The notes under the pieces: model-generated
Database searches by the model: none
The model's input: only the letters and a program-made list of their open reading frames with translations
What the model was told of the DNA's origin: nothing
Part shown: positions 7,970-17,436 of the stretch, one piece after another
Layout of the letters: each line of letters opens with the position of its first letter
Numbering within the stretch: the first letter of the stretch is position 1
Made by a program: the position numbers and the translations under genes
Assembly (NCBI GenBank): GCA_030730585.1
Contig: JANQUV010000019.1
Coordinates: 2,604 to 42,781 of the forward strand
Source of the DNA: Haliea sp.
GTDB taxonomy: Bacteria; Pseudomonadota; Gammaproteobacteria; Pseudomonadales; Halieaceae
Reading direction: 5' to 3'
Length of the DNA: 40,178 nt

Positions 7970-8842
7970 TTAGTAAGTGGGCAGAGCAAGTGCGCGAATG
8001 GCCTCAAGGCCACCCACGTTGCGCTGATATTCGGCCTCATCGGCCCCCAGATATTTCTCGAGGTAACCCTCGATACCGCCCTCTTTAGCCGACGCGGTGT
8101 AAGCTTTGAAATGCGCCACATCGAAGCCGTAGAGAGGGCTGCAGGAACTGGGGTGCGCACCACCGGGGATTTCCACGACGGCACTGGTTGCAGAACGCTC
8201 CCAAAATACTTCGCGCGCGCGGGCCGGGTCGGCAAAAAACGACGTATCCACCAACTCGTCACAGGACACGATGGTGTTTTTTGCTGCACGGGCAAACCAG
8301 TCATCCAGGTAATGGTCGGGGCCCGCTATTTGGCACACACCGCGGAAATCCGCGCGATCCACATGAATCAACGACACGTCGAGCTTAAGCGCCGGCATGG
8401 CCACCCACTCTTTGTCATCGTAGGGGCTGTCGATGAGTTTGATGTCCGGGTTGTGGGTGAGCACGTCGGTGCCAAGGCCCACCTCGGTGGGAATGAAGGG
8501 TACACCCCAGGCAGCGGCGCGCAGGCCGAGTAACATCATGCCTTCATCGATTTCCATGACTTCAATGGCGCCGCTCTGGCGCGCCTGACGAAAGTAAGGC
8601 TCCAAGGGGATGAAGTCCAGCGACACGAAGGCAAACACCAGCTTCTTCACCTTGCCAGCCGCGCACAGCAGCCCGACATCAGCACCGCCATAGGACACGA
8701 CAGTGAGGTCTTTGACGTCCGAGCGAAGAATTTCACGTACCAACGCCATCGGCTTACGCCGCGGGCCCCAGCCACCGATACCGACGGTCATGCCATCTTC
8801 TATTTGTGCCACCGCGTCGCGGGCACTCAGCCGTTTATCCAT
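7970..8842 (-). CDS. ipdA: IpdA-like CoA-transferase-fold ring-C hydrolase, alpha subunit
   Basis: A 290-residue alpha subunit of a class I CoA-transferase-fold enzyme. The glycine-rich oxyanion region is DGMTVGIGGWGPRRKPMALV (16-35). It is followed by SYGGADVGLLCAAGKVKKLV, MEIDEGMMLLGLRAAAWGVP and PTEVGLGTDVL. With the adjacent beta subunit it forms the IpdAB type, which opens ring C of the steroid remnant COCHEA-CoA to a linear CoA thioester (MOODA-CoA). The ATG at 8842 follows GGGAAGG. It begins 11 nt after a small Lrp-family regulator gene, so the regulator and the catabolic enzymes share a transcript. Confidence 0.9.
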   Translation of the reverse strand: MDKRLSARDAVAQIEDGMTVGIGGWGPRRKPMALVREILRSDVKDLTVVSYGGADVGLLCAAGKVKKLVFAFVSLDFIPLEPYFRQARQSGAIEVMEIDEGMMLLGLRAAAWGVPFIPTEVGLGTDVLTHNPDIKLIDSPYDDKEWVAMPALKLDVSLIHVDRADFRGVCQIAGPDHYLDDWFARAAKNTIVSCDELVDTSFFADPARAREVFWERSATSAVVEIPGGAHPSSCSPLYGFDVAHFKAYTASAKEGGIEGYLEKYLGADEAEYQRNVGGLEAIRALALPTY

Positions 8843-8853
8843 GTTGCCTTCCC

Positions 8854-9321
8854 TCAGCTAACGATCCGCGCCATGCGGTAATCGTGTTTGACAAAATTGA
8901 CGCCGAGCGTGCTTTCCGTGCGCCGCACCCCGGGTATTCCACTAATACGCTGGTGCACAAACTCGGCAAGATGCTCATTACTGCGCACCATCGTAATAAC
9001 CAGCAGGTCAGAGCGCCCCAGCATTTCACCAACAAACCCTAACTCGTTAATCGACGCCAGCGCCTGTGCAACCGCCTCTACCTGATGGCTGCGCTCCACC
9101 TCAATCCAGATATAGGCCAATGCGCCATGCCGAAACCGATCGATATTGGTGACCGCCGTAATACGAATTTGCCGCTCTTCTTCCATACGCTTAACGCGGG
9201 CCCGCACCGTGCCCTCGGTAACACCGAGATCTGCGGCAATCTGACGATTGCTGACGCGCGCATCCTCCGACAACCTCGCCACAATCTGCCGGTCAACTGC
9301 ATCCAAAGTGCGCCGGGTCAC
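8854..9321 (-). CDS. Lrp/AsnC-family transcriptional regulator, second of a pair
   Basis: A 155-residue regulator. It has an N-terminal winged helix-turn-helix (LDAVDRQIVARLSEDARVSN, then RQIAADLGVTEGTVRARVKR) and a C-terminal RAM ligand-binding domain (INELGFVGEMLGRSDLLVIT). The preferred start is GTG at 9321, whose last bases overlap the TGA stop of the preceding regulator (GTGA). AGGGA lies 9 bases upstream. A TTG at 9351 would extend it by 10 residues and overlap more deeply, with no better ribosome site. The overlap suggests translational coupling and a fixed ratio of the two regulators, perhaps a mixed oligomer. It is expected to sense a pathway CoA ester or acid and control this operon. 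Ligand and target are not shown by sequence. Confidence 0.88.
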   Translation of the reverse strand: MTRRTLDAVDRQIVARLSEDARVSNRQIAADLGVTEGTVRARVKRMEEERQIRITAVTNIDRFRHGALAYIWIEVERSHQVEAVAQALASINELGFVGEMLGRSDLLVITMVRSNEHLAEFVHQRISGIPGVRRTESTLGVNFVKHDYRMARIVS

Positions 9322-9836
9322 GCCGCACCGTCCCTGTCGAACGGCACCCAATCCGGTTGATTCTTCAATACATTCACCGCCAGTGCGGGCGTTAAACGAC
9401 GCACACCGGGCATGGTGGCAATACGTTCGTGCAGCAGACGGTGCAACGCAACCTGATCCTCAGCAACCATAAGGATCTCGATATCCTGTGCACCGACCAC
9501 CACATTAACCGAAAAAACTTCGGGTACCGCTGCCAGTTCCCGCGCCACCTCTTCGGGCGAACGGTTCTCCACCTGCACACCAATGGCCAATAACATACCG
9601 AAACCAGCAGCTTCGATATCCGTCACCGCTACTACGCGCATGGTCCGCGACTCTTCCAGGCGCCGCACTCGCGCACGCACGGTGGCCTCCGTCAAGCCCA
9701 ACTCGCGCGCAATCGAGCGATAGGGTAGGCGCCCGTCCGCGCGCAGCAAATCTATAATCCCGTGGTCTGTTTCATCGAGATCGATGGCTTGCAAGCGCCC
9801 GGCTGCCTGCTCACTACGCGGACCAGGCGTGTCCAT
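9318..9836 (-). CDS. Lrp/AsnC-family transcriptional regulator, first of a pair
   Basis: A 172-residue protein with the Lrp layout: helix-turn-helix (LDETDHGIIDLLRADGRLPY, RSIARELGLTEATVRARVRR) and a RAM domain containing NVVVGAQDIEILMVAEDQ. It is a paralogue of the regulator that follows it (TEATVRARVRRLEE against TEGTVRARVKRMEE). An N-terminal extension of about 20 residues before the usual LDETD is rich in Gly, Ala and Arg. The start ATG at 9836 is 7 nt after the stop of the CoA synthetase gene. A longer frame to 9881 would overlap that gene. Regulation of the surrounding steroid-ring operon is inferred from its position inside it. Confidence 0.87.
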   Translation of the reverse strand: MDTPGPRSEQAAGRLQAIDLDETDHGIIDLLRADGRLPYRSIARELGLTEATVRARVRRLEESRTMRVVAVTDIEAAGFGMLLAIGVQVENRSPEEVARELAAVPEVFSVNVVVGAQDIEILMVAEDQVALHRLLHERIATMPGVRRLTPALAVNVLKNQPDWVPFDRDGAA

Positions 9837-9843
9837 AACCGCG

Positions 9844-11427
9844 CTAGCTCCGCTGGGCCGCCGCGCGCTGGCGCAGCTCATTTTTCAGCACTTTGCCGCC
9901 CGCGTTCATGGGCAGTTCCTGCACCAGGCGCACAAACCTGGGCACTTTATAGTTCGCCATGTTCTCACGCGACCAGGCAATGACCGCCGCTTCATCGAGC
10001 GCTACATCGGCCGCGGCTACTACCCAGGCAAACGCCACCTCGCCCATACGCTCATCCGGCACGCCAATCACGGCGGCGCGTGTCACGCCGGGCATACCGT
10101 GCAGGCAGTTTTCGATTTCTGCGGGGTAACAGTTGAAGCCACCAACGATGAACATGTCCTTGATACGGTCCGTAATACGCACGTAGCCGTCAACATCCAT
10201 CACCCCAACGTCACCCGTTTTCAGCCAACCGTCTGCGGTGATCGTACGTGCTGTTTCCTCAGGGTTATCGAGATAACCCTGCATCACGTTGTAACCTCGG
10301 CACCAGATTTCACCTTCAGTACCGGCGGGCACCGCAGCACCTTCGCCATCCACGCACTTCATCTCTACCCCGGCCATGGCGCGCCCGGAGCTGTGCGAGA
10401 TACGCTCGGCGCTGTCCTCAGGCCGGCAAATCGAGATCACACCGCAGGACTCCGTGAGCCCATACGCCGTCACCACAACCTTGAACCCCAACTCACTGCG
10501 CATTTTCTCGATCAACGAGACCGGCACCGGCGCGGCGCCCGTTACCGCCAAACGCAGGCTGGAGAGGTCGTATTCTGCGCGGCGCGGATGCGCCAACAAA
10601 GACTGGTAAATGGTTGGCGGGCCGGGAATCACCGATATGCGGTCCCGATGGATTTGAGCCAGCACGCTGTCCAGGTCGAACTGTTTGACGGGCAGTATAT
10701 GCGCACCGCGAATAATCGCCGCGAGCCAGCCCGCCTTGTACCCGAAAGAATGGAAAAACGGGTTTATAATCAGGTAGTTATCTTTTTCTGTGAGGCCAAC
10801 CGTGGTGCTCCACGTGGCGAAGGCGCGGATATTCTGGCCGTGGCTGGTGACCACACCCTTGGGCTGGCCGGTGGTGCCTGACGTAAAGAGGATATCCAGT
10901 GTGTCGTCCGGGCCAAGCTGGCTGGCACGCGCCTCAACAGCTTGCACATCGACGCTATTGCCACGCGCCAAAAAGGCATCCCAGGCGTCTGCGCCATCCG
11001 CCTCGCCTTCAAACAGCACCGTTCCCTTGAGGTCTGGTAGCGACTCATCGCGCAGCATAGCCGGGTAGCGCATGCCGAGGAAATCAGCCACCGTAAATAA
11101 CCAGCGAGCACTGCTGCGACGGAGAATAAACCCCGCTTCAGTGCCTTTCAGGCGGGTATTCAAAGGTACCAGCACGCCACCGATGCTCTGCGCGCCGATA
11201 GCAGCAACAATCCACTGCCACATGTTGGGCGCCCAAATGGCAATGCGCTCGCCATGCTCCAAGCCCGCCGCCAGGAAGGCACGCGCAGCCTGCAACCGCG
11301 CTGCATCGAGCTCCGCATAGGTGAGGGTTACCGAGCCGTCGCTAATGGCCACGCGCTCGGGCAAGGCCCGGGCCGTGGCAGCAACAACCTGCGGTAATGT
11401 GCGCTGTAATGACTCAGTATTCGACAT
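9844..11427 (-). CDS. fadD3: FadD3-like HIP-CoA synthetase
   Basis: A 527-residue ANL-superfamily acyl-CoA synthetase. The P-loop ILFTSGTTGQPKG is at 179-191. NPFFHSFGYKAGW, PGPPTIYQSLL, TAYGLTESCG and the hinge TGDVGVMDVDGYVRITDRIK follow, with the catalytic lysine at 512 (NAGGKVLK). The segments NPFFHSFGYKAG and VIPGPPTIYQSLLAHP are close to those recalled for M. tuberculosis FadD3. FadD3 activates the steroid propanoate HIP to its CoA ester, the entry step for ring C/D degradation. Being the first gene of the operon fits that entry role. No clear Shine-Dalgarno sequence precedes the ATG at 11427, which may mean weak initiation or a leaderless transcript. Confidence 0.9.
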   Translation of the reverse strand: MSNTESLQRTLPQVVAATARALPERVAISDGSVTLTYAELDAARLQAARAFLAAGLEHGERIAIWAPNMWQWIVAAIGAQSIGGVLVPLNTRLKGTEAGFILRRSSARWLFTVADFLGMRYPAMLRDESLPDLKGTVLFEGEADGADAWDAFLARGNSVDVQAVEARASQLGPDDTLDILFTSGTTGQPKGVVTSHGQNIRAFATWSTTVGLTEKDNYLIINPFFHSFGYKAGWLAAIIRGAHILPVKQFDLDSVLAQIHRDRISVIPGPPTIYQSLLAHPRRAEYDLSSLRLAVTGAAPVPVSLIEKMRSELGFKVVVTAYGLTESCGVISICRPEDSAERISHSSGRAMAGVEMKCVDGEGAAVPAGTEGEIWCRGYNVMQGYLDNPEETARTITADGWLKTGDVGVMDVDGYVRITDRIKDMFIVGGFNCYPAEIENCLHGMPGVTRAAVIGVPDERMGEVAFAWVVAAADVALDEAAVIAWSRENMANYKVPRFVRLVQELPMNAGGKVLKNELRQRAAAQRS

Positions 11428-11651
11428 AATGGCACGCGCAAATCAGGGATTTGAGCCACAATGGTAGTCAGTGATTCGGGTTTTTACAACCGAAACTCGT
11501 AATTTTATGCCCTTCAAACTACGAATATCGAAACCGCGCCTGCGGCCCTACTGAGCGCGCAGACGCCCAGTGAGTGGGCTGCCAAACGGCATTTACCGGC
11601 AGGCGGTAGCAGGGAAGAAGCCATTAACCTGGCCCCAAGCCCCTGCAGCCA
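11428..11651 (-). promoter_or_regulatory. Intergenic region with the probable promoter of the HIP operon
   Basis: These 224 bases separate the AlkK-like gene from the fadD3-like gene, both on the minus strand, and are the only sizeable gap before the 12-gene operon. An AT-rich patch holds a possible -10 (TAAAAT on the minus strand, 11502-11507) with no convincing -35. Two similar 11-mers, AAACTCGTAAT (11493) and AAACTACGAAT (11516), start 23 bases apart. An inverted repeat GCCCA-5 nt-TGGGC lies at 11565-11579 without a T-run. Assignment as promoter and operator is an inference from position. Confidence 0.4.
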
Positions 11652-13280
11652 CTAGCCGGGGAAGCTGTAATCCTTGAACTGTTCCCGCAGCGAAACCTTG
11701 TGGATTTTGCCGGTCGCACCGTGTGGCAGCTCATCAACGAACTCGACTGCATCGGGCTTCCACCAGGTTGCGACCCTGCCTTCAAACCAGCTGAGCATGT
11801 CGGCAGCGGCGAGATCCTGACCATCGCCCTTGCGCACCACAATCAGCAGCGGCCGTTCACTCCACTTCGGGTGGTAATGGCCGATCACCGCCGCCTCCGC
11901 CACCTTGGGGTGGCTCATCGCCACGTTTTCGAGCTCAATGGACGATATCCACTCACCGCCGGATTTGATCACATCCTTGGTGCGATCGGTGATGGCCATA
12001 TAGCCTTCCGGGTCGATGGTTGCGACGTCACCCGTCTCAAACCAACCGTCTTCGGCATGAGCGCCGTCAGCGTCGCGCTTGTAGTAGCCGGAACAGATCC
12101 AGGGGCCACGAACTTTGAGCGAACCGAACGCATTACCGTCCCAGGGCAACTCACTGCCGTCATCACCAACAATCTTCATTTCCACACCAAATATGGCGCG
12201 GCCGGCCTTCAGCCGCAGTTTGCTAAACGCTTCCGGGCTGAAGCTTTCACGCTCGCTGTCACTGGCATTAATGGTGCCCAGAGGGCTCATTTCGGTCATG
12301 CCCCAACCAATACGGGCGACAACACCATAGCGGTCGAACTCCTCCGCAATCGCCAGCGGGCAGGCTGCCCCGCCCACCACAACGCGCTGCAGCGATTCGA
12401 CCTGCTTGCCCGAGGCTTTCAAGTGCGCCAGCAGCGCCAACCACACAGTAGGCACACCGGCTGACATAGTCACTTGCTCCTCGTTAATCAGGTTCGCGAG
12501 GGTTTCTCCATCACCCATTTTGTTGCCCGGGAATACCAGCTTGGACCCCGCCATCGGGCAGGAATAGGGGTTACCCCAGGCGTTAACGTGAAACATGGGC
12601 ACAATCGGCAGCACCACGTCACTACCCGACAGGCCCATCGCGTCCGGCATCATCGTGGCATAGGCATGCAGCATGGTAGAGCGGTGCGAGTAAAGAACGC
12701 CTTTCGGATGGCCCGTAGTGCCAGAGGTATAGCACAGCGCACAGGCATCGCGCTCATCCAGCTGTGGCCACTCAAAATCACTGCTCACACCGCTGATCAG
12801 GCTCTCGTAACAGATGGCGTTCGGCAGCGTTGTCTCCGGCATATGTTCAGCATTGGTCAGTACCACCCACCCTTCCACGCCCGGGCACTCCGGCGCCAGC
12901 TTTTCTGCCAGTGGCACAAAATCAGGGTCGATAAACATATAGCGGTCTTCGGCGTGGTTAATGATGTAAACCAACTGCTCCGGGAACAACCGCGGGTTGA
13001 TGGTATGGCACACGAAGCCGCTGCAGGCCGATGCGTAGTAGGTTTCGAGATGACGATAGTCGTTCCAGGCCAGCGTGCCAATGCGGTCGCCGCGCTGCAA
13101 ACCCCAGGCGCCAATCGCGTTGGCCAGCTGGCGCGAGCGTGCAAAGGCCTCTCGATAGGTATAGCGATGGCGCGGATTGTCTCGGGTAATGGAAACAATT
13201 TCCTGACTGCCATTGACGCGTTCCGCGTGCTGGATGATCGAGGTAATTAACAGCGGCGTATCCATCATCAAACCGTGCAT
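11652..13280 (-). CDS. AlkK-like medium-chain fatty acid CoA ligase
   Basis: A 542-residue ANL-family ligase that forms acyl-CoA from a carboxylic acid, ATP and CoA. The P-loop [11 protein letters not shown] is at 184-194. Further matches are [43 protein letters not shown] and the C-terminal [20 protein letters not shown]. Many of these tracts resemble Pseudomonas AlkK, a medium-chain enzyme. A strong AAGGAG lies 7 bases before the ATG at 13280. It lies 26 nt downstream of the acetyl-CoA synthetase gene and is probably cotranscribed with it. It could feed fatty acids or the steroid side chain into beta-oxidation, but nothing in the sequence fixes the substrate. It is distinct from the FadD3-like enzyme downstream. 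Confidence 0.88.
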   Translation of the reverse strand: MHGLMMDTPLLITSIIQHAERVNGSQEIVSITRDNPRHRYTYREAFARSRQLANAIGAWGLQRGDRIGTLAWNDYRHLETYYASACSGFVCHTINPRLFPEQLVYIINHAEDRYMFIDPDFVPLAEKLAPECPGVEGWVVLTNAEHMPETTLPNAICYESLISGVSSDFEWPQLDERDACALCYTSGTTGHPKGVLYSHRSTMLHAYATMMPDAMGLSGSDVVLPIVPMFHVNAWGNPYSCPMAGSKLVFPGNKMGDGETLANLINEEQVTMSAGVPTVWLALLAHLKASGKQVESLQRVVVGGAACPLAIAEEFDRYGVVARIGWGMTEMSPLGTINASDSERESFSPEAFSKLRLKAGRAIFGVEMKIVGDDGSELPWDGNAFGSLKVRGPWICSGYYKRDADGAHAEDGWFETGDVATIDPEGYMAITDRTKDVIKSGGEWISSIELENVAMSHPKVAEAAVIGHYHPKWSERPLLIVVRKGDGQDLAAADMLSWFEGRVATWWKPDAVEFVDELPHGATGKIHKVSLREQFKDYSFPG

Positions 13281-13306
13281 TCGTATACTCCTTTTATTGT
13301 AAAAAT

Positions 13307-15247
13307 CTAATCTTTGGGCTGCTGACGATTAGCCACCAGATGGTCCACTACGGATGGATCTGCCAGCGTGCTGGTGTCGCCCAGGCTCCCCACTTCATTT
13401 TCCGCAATCTTGCGCAGGATGCGCCGCATGATCTTGCCAGAGCGTGTTTTCGGCAGGCCCGGTGCCCACTGAATAACGTCGGGTTTGGCAATGGCGCCAA
13501 TTTCACTGGCACAGAGCTGCACCAGCTCGCTGCGTAAGGCCTCGCTGGGCTCAACACCATCCATAGGGGTAACAAAACAGTAGATGCCCTGCCCTTTAAT
13601 ATCGTGCGGATACCCCACCACGGCGGCTTCGGCGATATCCGCATGCAGCACCAGGGCGCTCTCAACTTCCGCAGTGCCCATTCTGTGGCCCGACACATTC
13701 AGCACGTCATCGACCCGGCCGGTAATCCAGTAGTAGCCGTCCTCATCCCGCGTGGCGCCGTCTCCGGTGAAGTAGTAACCCGGGTAATGCCGGAAGTAGG
13801 TCTCCACCATGCGCTGGTGGTCGCCATATATCGTGCGGATTTGGCTGGGCCAAGAGGCCTTGATCACAAGATAGCCTGCACCGGGGCCTTCAATCTCGCT
13901 GCCGTCTTCGTTAAGCAAGGCCAACTGAACACCAAAAAACGGCATGCTGGCAGAGCCGGGCTTCAGGTCTGTGGCGCCCGGCAACGGCGTAATCATCTGC
14001 GCGCCAGTTTCAGTTTGCCACCAGGTATCAACCACTGGACAGCGGGAGTCACCGACCACGCGGAAATACCACTCCCAGGCCTCCGGGTTAATGGGCTCAC
14101 CCACCGACCCCAACAACCTGAGGCTGGCCCGTGAACTGCGTTTGACGGGCGCATCGCCATGCGCGTGCAGGGCACGGATCGCCGTGGGCGCTGTATAGAA
14201 GGTGTTGACTTGGTGTTTATCAATGACCTCCCAGCAGCGGCCAGAATCCGGCCAGGTGGGCACACCCTCAAACATGAGCGTGGTTGCGCCGTTCGCGAGT
14301 GGACCATAAAGAATATAGGTATGGCCGGTGACCCAGCCGACATCTGCCGTGCACCAGAACACTTCACCCTCGCGGTAATCAAAGGTGTATTTGAACGTCA
14401 TGGCGGCCTGCAGCAGGTAACCGCCGGTGGTGTGCAACACGCCTTTGGGCTTACCGGTAGATCCTGAGGTATACAGAATAAACAGTGGGTCTTCCGCGCC
14501 CATGCTCTCCGCTTCGCAGTGCGTTGCGGCCGCGGCCGTGGCCTCCTTGAAACACACGTCCCGGCCGTCTTGCCAGGCAACGTCTGCGCCGGTTACCCGC
14601 GCGACGATGCAGGTATGCACGTCCGGGCACGACTCCAGGGCTTTATCGACATTGGCTTTGAGCGCCAGGGTTTTGCCACCGCGGCGCCCCTCATCTGCCG
14701 TAATCACCGCGCGGCAGTCTGCGTCCTGAATACGATCGACAATTGCCGTGGGTGAAAAACCCCCAAAGACCACTGAATGGATAGCGCCAATGCGCGTGCA
14801 GGCAAGCATGGCGTAGGCCGCCTCGGGCACCATCGGCATGTAGATACAGACGCGGTCCCCTTTACCCACGCCCCTCGCGCGCAGCACGTTGGCGAGACGA
14901 CACACCTGCTCGTGCAGTTCGCGGTAGCTAATGTGCTGGCTGCTTGCCGGGTTGTCACCCTCCCAGATAATCGCCGTTTGCTCTGCGCGGGTGGCAAGAT
15001 GCCGGTCGATGCAGTTAACGCTGACATTGAGGCGTCCGCCGTCAAACCACTTGGCGTAACCTTCGTGAAAATTGGCATCAACCACTGTGTGCCAAGGGTG
15101 ATCCCAGGTCAGAAACTCTTTGGCTTTCTCGCCCCAAAATGCGGCAGGATCATCCACCGAGTGCTGATACATCTGCCGGTAGCGCTCCGGTGTGATGTGC
15201 GCGTCGCGGAAGTTTTCGGGGATCTTGTGAAGTGGAAAATTGGACAT
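13307..15247 (-). CDS. acsA: Acetyl-CoA synthetase (acetate-CoA ligase)
   Basis: A 646-residue AMP-forming acetyl-CoA synthetase, the usual length for the family. The ATP-binding motif [11 protein letters not shown] is at 259-269, followed by [29 protein letters not shown] and [20 protein letters not shown]. The catalytic lysine is Lys605 in [11 protein letters not shown]. This lysine is the known site of reversible acetylation that switches the enzyme off in many bacteria. The enzyme activates acetate in the cytoplasm. It would complement the acetyl-CoA-yielding pathways next door. A GGA lies 9 bases before the ATG, and a perfect palindrome sits 25 bases upstream of the start. Confidence 0.97.
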   Translation of the reverse strand: MSNFPLHKIPENFRDAHITPERYRQMYQHSVDDPAAFWGEKAKEFLTWDHPWHTVVDANFHEGYAKWFDGGRLNVSVNCIDRHLATRAEQTAIIWEGDNPASSQHISYRELHEQVCRLANVLRARGVGKGDRVCIYMPMVPEAAYAMLACTRIGAIHSVVFGGFSPTAIVDRIQDADCRAVITADEGRRGGKTLALKANVDKALESCPDVHTCIVARVTGADVAWQDGRDVCFKEATAAAATHCEAESMGAEDPLFILYTSGSTGKPKGVLHTTGGYLLQAAMTFKYTFDYREGEVFWCTADVGWVTGHTYILYGPLANGATTLMFEGVPTWPDSGRCWEVIDKHQVNTFYTAPTAIRALHAHGDAPVKRSSRASLRLLGSVGEPINPEAWEWYFRVVGDSRCPVVDTWWQTETGAQMITPLPGATDLKPGSASMPFFGVQLALLNEDGSEIEGPGAGYLVIKASWPSQIRTIYGDHQRMVETYFRHYPGYYFTGDGATRDEDGYYWITGRVDDVLNVSGHRMGTAEVESALVLHADIAEAAVVGYPHDIKGQGIYCFVTPMDGVEPSEALRSELVQLCASEIGAIAKPDVIQWAPGLPKTRSGKIMRRILRKIAENEVGSLGDTSTLADPSVVDHLVANRQQPKD

Positions 15248-15271
15248 ATTATGGTTTCCAACGATACTGAT

Positions 15272-15285
15272 TTATCGATCGATAA
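15272..15285. promoter_or_regulatory. Palindrome TTATCGATCGATAA upstream of acsA
   Basis: A perfect 14-bp inverted repeat lies 25 bases upstream of the acsA start codon, in the 109-base gap after the stop of the preceding hydrolase gene. Its symmetry and position, where a promoter or untranslated leader would lie, suggest a binding site for a dimeric regulator. No known operator is matched with confidence. Confidence 0.35.
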
Positions 15286-15356
15286 TACCGCGCTGGAGCC
15301 CTCACGCAACGCGACTAAGGTCTATAAAGAACAGGCCAGCACACTCACAAAGCGCT

Positions 15357-16190
15357 TCAGCCCAACCAGCACCACTGCTGTGCAGCCTCGTCACTGCGCG
15401 CCCGCCCTTCGGCAGATAGCTTGATCAGGTGTGCGGCCAATGACAGCTTGGCCCACTCGTGGCGTGCCACATCGACATCGTCATAAACGACCTTCACCAA
15501 CGTGTCGAGATCAGCCTCGCCCAGGGCGGACAGCCCCGCAACAACCTTGCGCTCGCGCTTTAAACGATGCTCCACCAAGCCAGCGACTTCCTGCTGCGGG
15601 GTATCGATCACGGCGCCGTGGCCCGGCGCAATGCTTTGCAGGGGATAATCCAGCAACAGCTGCAGGGATTCAATATAGGCTTTCATGTCGCCGCCGGGCG
15701 GCACAATCACCACGGTAGACCCGTTCATGATGTGGTCACCAGCAAACAGCATCCCGTCTTCTTCCAACAGAAAGCAGTAGTGATTGCTGACATGCCCCGG
15801 CGTGTGCAGCGCGCGCAAATTGAATTCGGGCGTGGACAGCACCCAGTCGTGCTCGAGCAGGGTGGTGGGGGCGAACGTGTCGTCCTGAAATCGATCATCC
15901 GCCGGCAACGCACCGATCACCTCAGCGCCGGTCGCGGCGGCCACTGCCTGCCAGGCGGGAGAATGGTCGGGATGGGTATGGGTACAGATGATCCAGCGGA
16001 TGCGACCTTCGCCAGCAGCCAGGATCGCTTCAATATGCTCTGGGATAGCCGGCCCGGGGTCAACCACCGCCAACTGCTCGTCACCAAGAAGATACGTGTT
16101 AGTGCCAGGGCCGGTCATCATGCCCGGGTTGGGCGCTACCAGGCGGCGTACGCGATCATTCAGGCGATAGGGCACTCCATGCTCAAACAT
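15357..16190 (-). CDS. Metallo-beta-lactamase-fold hydrolase, LACTB2-like
   Basis: A 277-residue metal-dependent hydrolase. The zinc motif HTHPDH is at 71-76, and later ligands lie in TPGHVSNHYCF, FAGDHIMNG and APGHGAVI. The pattern MTGPGTNTYLLGDEQLAVVD near the N-terminus and a C-terminal helical region starting at VEHRLKRERKV place it with the LACTB2/glyoxalase-II-like group. Members hydrolyse thioesters or nucleic acids. Its setting among CoA enzymes makes a thioesterase-like role possible, but this is not shown. The ATG at 16190 lies 4 nt after the fabV stop. The frame stays open further upstream inside fabV, but family similarity starts at MFEHGVPYRL. No strong ribosome site is seen, so it may be translationally coupled to fabV. 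Confidence 0.85.
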   Translation of the reverse strand: MFEHGVPYRLNDRVRRLVAPNPGMMTGPGTNTYLLGDEQLAVVDPGPAIPEHIEAILAAGEGRIRWIICTHTHPDHSPAWQAVAAATGAEVIGALPADDRFQDDTFAPTTLLEHDWVLSTPEFNLRALHTPGHVSNHYCFLLEEDGMLFAGDHIMNGSTVVIVPPGGDMKAYIESLQLLLDYPLQSIAPGHGAVIDTPQQEVAGLVEHRLKRERKVVAGLSALGEADLDTLVKVVYDDVDVARHEWAKLSLAAHLIKLSAEGRARSDEAAQQWCWLG

Positions 16191-16194
16191 CGTG

Positions 16195-17385
16195 CTACAC
16201 CATGTTCCGGATCGGCACCAGCGGGCTGACGTCAGCGTCGTAATCAACCCCGTCCACCTCAAAGCCGAACAACTGTAAAAATTCGCGCCGATAGCCCTGG
16301 AAGTCAGACAGGTCGTGCAGGTTGTGGGTATCGATCTGCTGCCAGAGCGCCGCCACCTCGGCCTGCACTTCGGGTTCCAGCTCCTTGCCGTCAGCGCGCA
16401 AGCGGCCCTGGTCGTCCAGCGCTGGCGCAGGGTTGTAAAGCGCATTTCGGAACAGGCCATCAACCTGTTCAATACACCCTTCATGGCTGCCTCGCGCCTT
16501 CATGACCTTGAACAAAATGGCGAGGTAAATGGGCATCGCGGGTATGGCGGCACTGGCTTGCGTCACCACCGCCTTGAGGACGGATACCCGCGCATCGCCG
16601 CCATGAGCGGCCAGCCGCTCGCGAATACCCTCCACGCGCGCATCGAGATCCTGCTTGGCGGCACCAATGGTCCCGTGCCAGTAAATGTCCCAGGTCATCT
16701 TCTCGCCGATGTAGGTGTACGCTGTGGTTTTTGCACCCGCTGCGAGCACACCCGCCTCGTCCAGTGCTTCGATCCACATTTGCCAGTCTTCTCCGCCCAT
16801 AACGGCCACGGTGTTGTCGATTTCTTCCTGCGTGGCAGGTTCGAGGTGGAAGTCCTGCACCTCCTGCTTGTCGGTGTTTACGCCCTTCTGCACCGCGGGT
16901 TTACCGATAGGCTTGAGGGTAGAGGTATGGACAACCCCGGTAACCGGGTGCTGACGACGCGGAGACGCGAGGCTGTAAACCACGAGATCTACCTGCCCCA
17001 TATCCTCACGTATCGTGGCAATCGCTTTTTGTTTCACCTCATCGCTAAAGGCATCGCCATTGATGCTCTTGGCGTAAAGCCCTTCCGCTTCTGCGGCGGC
17101 ATGGAATGCGGCGCTGTTGTACCAACCGGCTGTGCCCGGCTTGCTCTCAGTACCCTCTTTCTCAAAGAAAATACCCAGCGTTGCAGCGCCGGCACCAAAC
17201 GCGGCGGTAATTCGCGATGCGAGCCCGTAGCCGGTTGAAGCACCAATGACCAGCACCCGCTTGGGGCCGTTAGCGACGGGGCCTTGCTGCTTCACGTAGT
17301 TAATCTGGTTGCGCACATTGGCGGCGCAGCCAACCGGGTGAGTTGTGGTGCAAAGGAAACCGCGCACGCGGGGTTTGATGATCAT
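16195..17385 (-). CDS. fabV: Enoyl-[ACP]/trans-2-enoyl-CoA reductase FabV
   Basis: A 396-residue NADH-dependent reductase that completes each elongation cycle of fatty acid synthesis. It begins with the FabV hallmark [20 protein letters not shown]. The nucleotide-binding GASTGYG is at 48-54, and the catalytic Tyr235-x8-Lys244 ([11 protein letters not shown]) is exactly as in studied FabV proteins. [13 protein letters not shown] is also typical. FabV enzymes resist triclosan, so this strain may as well. It is followed 4 nt later by the metallo-hydrolase gene. The 51-base gap to the upstream phosphorylase gene contains only a 4-bp hairpin, so read-through from the sugar genes is possible. Confidence 0.97.
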   Translation of the reverse strand: MIIKPRVRGFLCTTTHPVGCAANVRNQINYVKQQGPVANGPKRVLVIGASTGYGLASRITAAFGAGAATLGIFFEKEGTESKPGTAGWYNSAAFHAAAEAEGLYAKSINGDAFSDEVKQKAIATIREDMGQVDLVVYSLASPRRQHPVTGVVHTSTLKPIGKPAVQKGVNTDKQEVQDFHLEPATQEEIDNTVAVMGGEDWQMWIEALDEAGVLAAGAKTTAYTYIGEKMTWDIYWHGTIGAAKQDLDARVEGIRERLAAHGGDARVSVLKAVVTQASAAIPAMPIYLAILFKVMKARGSHEGCIEQVDGLFRNALYNPAPALDDQGRLRADGKELEPEVQAEVAALWQQIDTHNLHDLSDFQGYRREFLQLFGFEVDGVDYDADVSPLVPIRNMV

Positions 17386-17436
17386 GATCGGTCGTCTTCC
17401 TGATTCTGTTTAGTCAAGTAATCCGCCTCTGCGGCC

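Noticed and set aside
8854-9836. AhbA/AhbB siroheme decarboxylase pair
   Set aside because: Those are also tandem Lrp-like proteins, but these two have normal helix-turn-helix motifs and RAM domains. There are no haem genes nearby and the context is steroid catabolism.
17423-17434. Hairpin CCGC-CTCT-GCGG as a terminator after the phosphorylase gene
   Set aside because: The stem is only 4 bp and no T-run follows on the minus strand.
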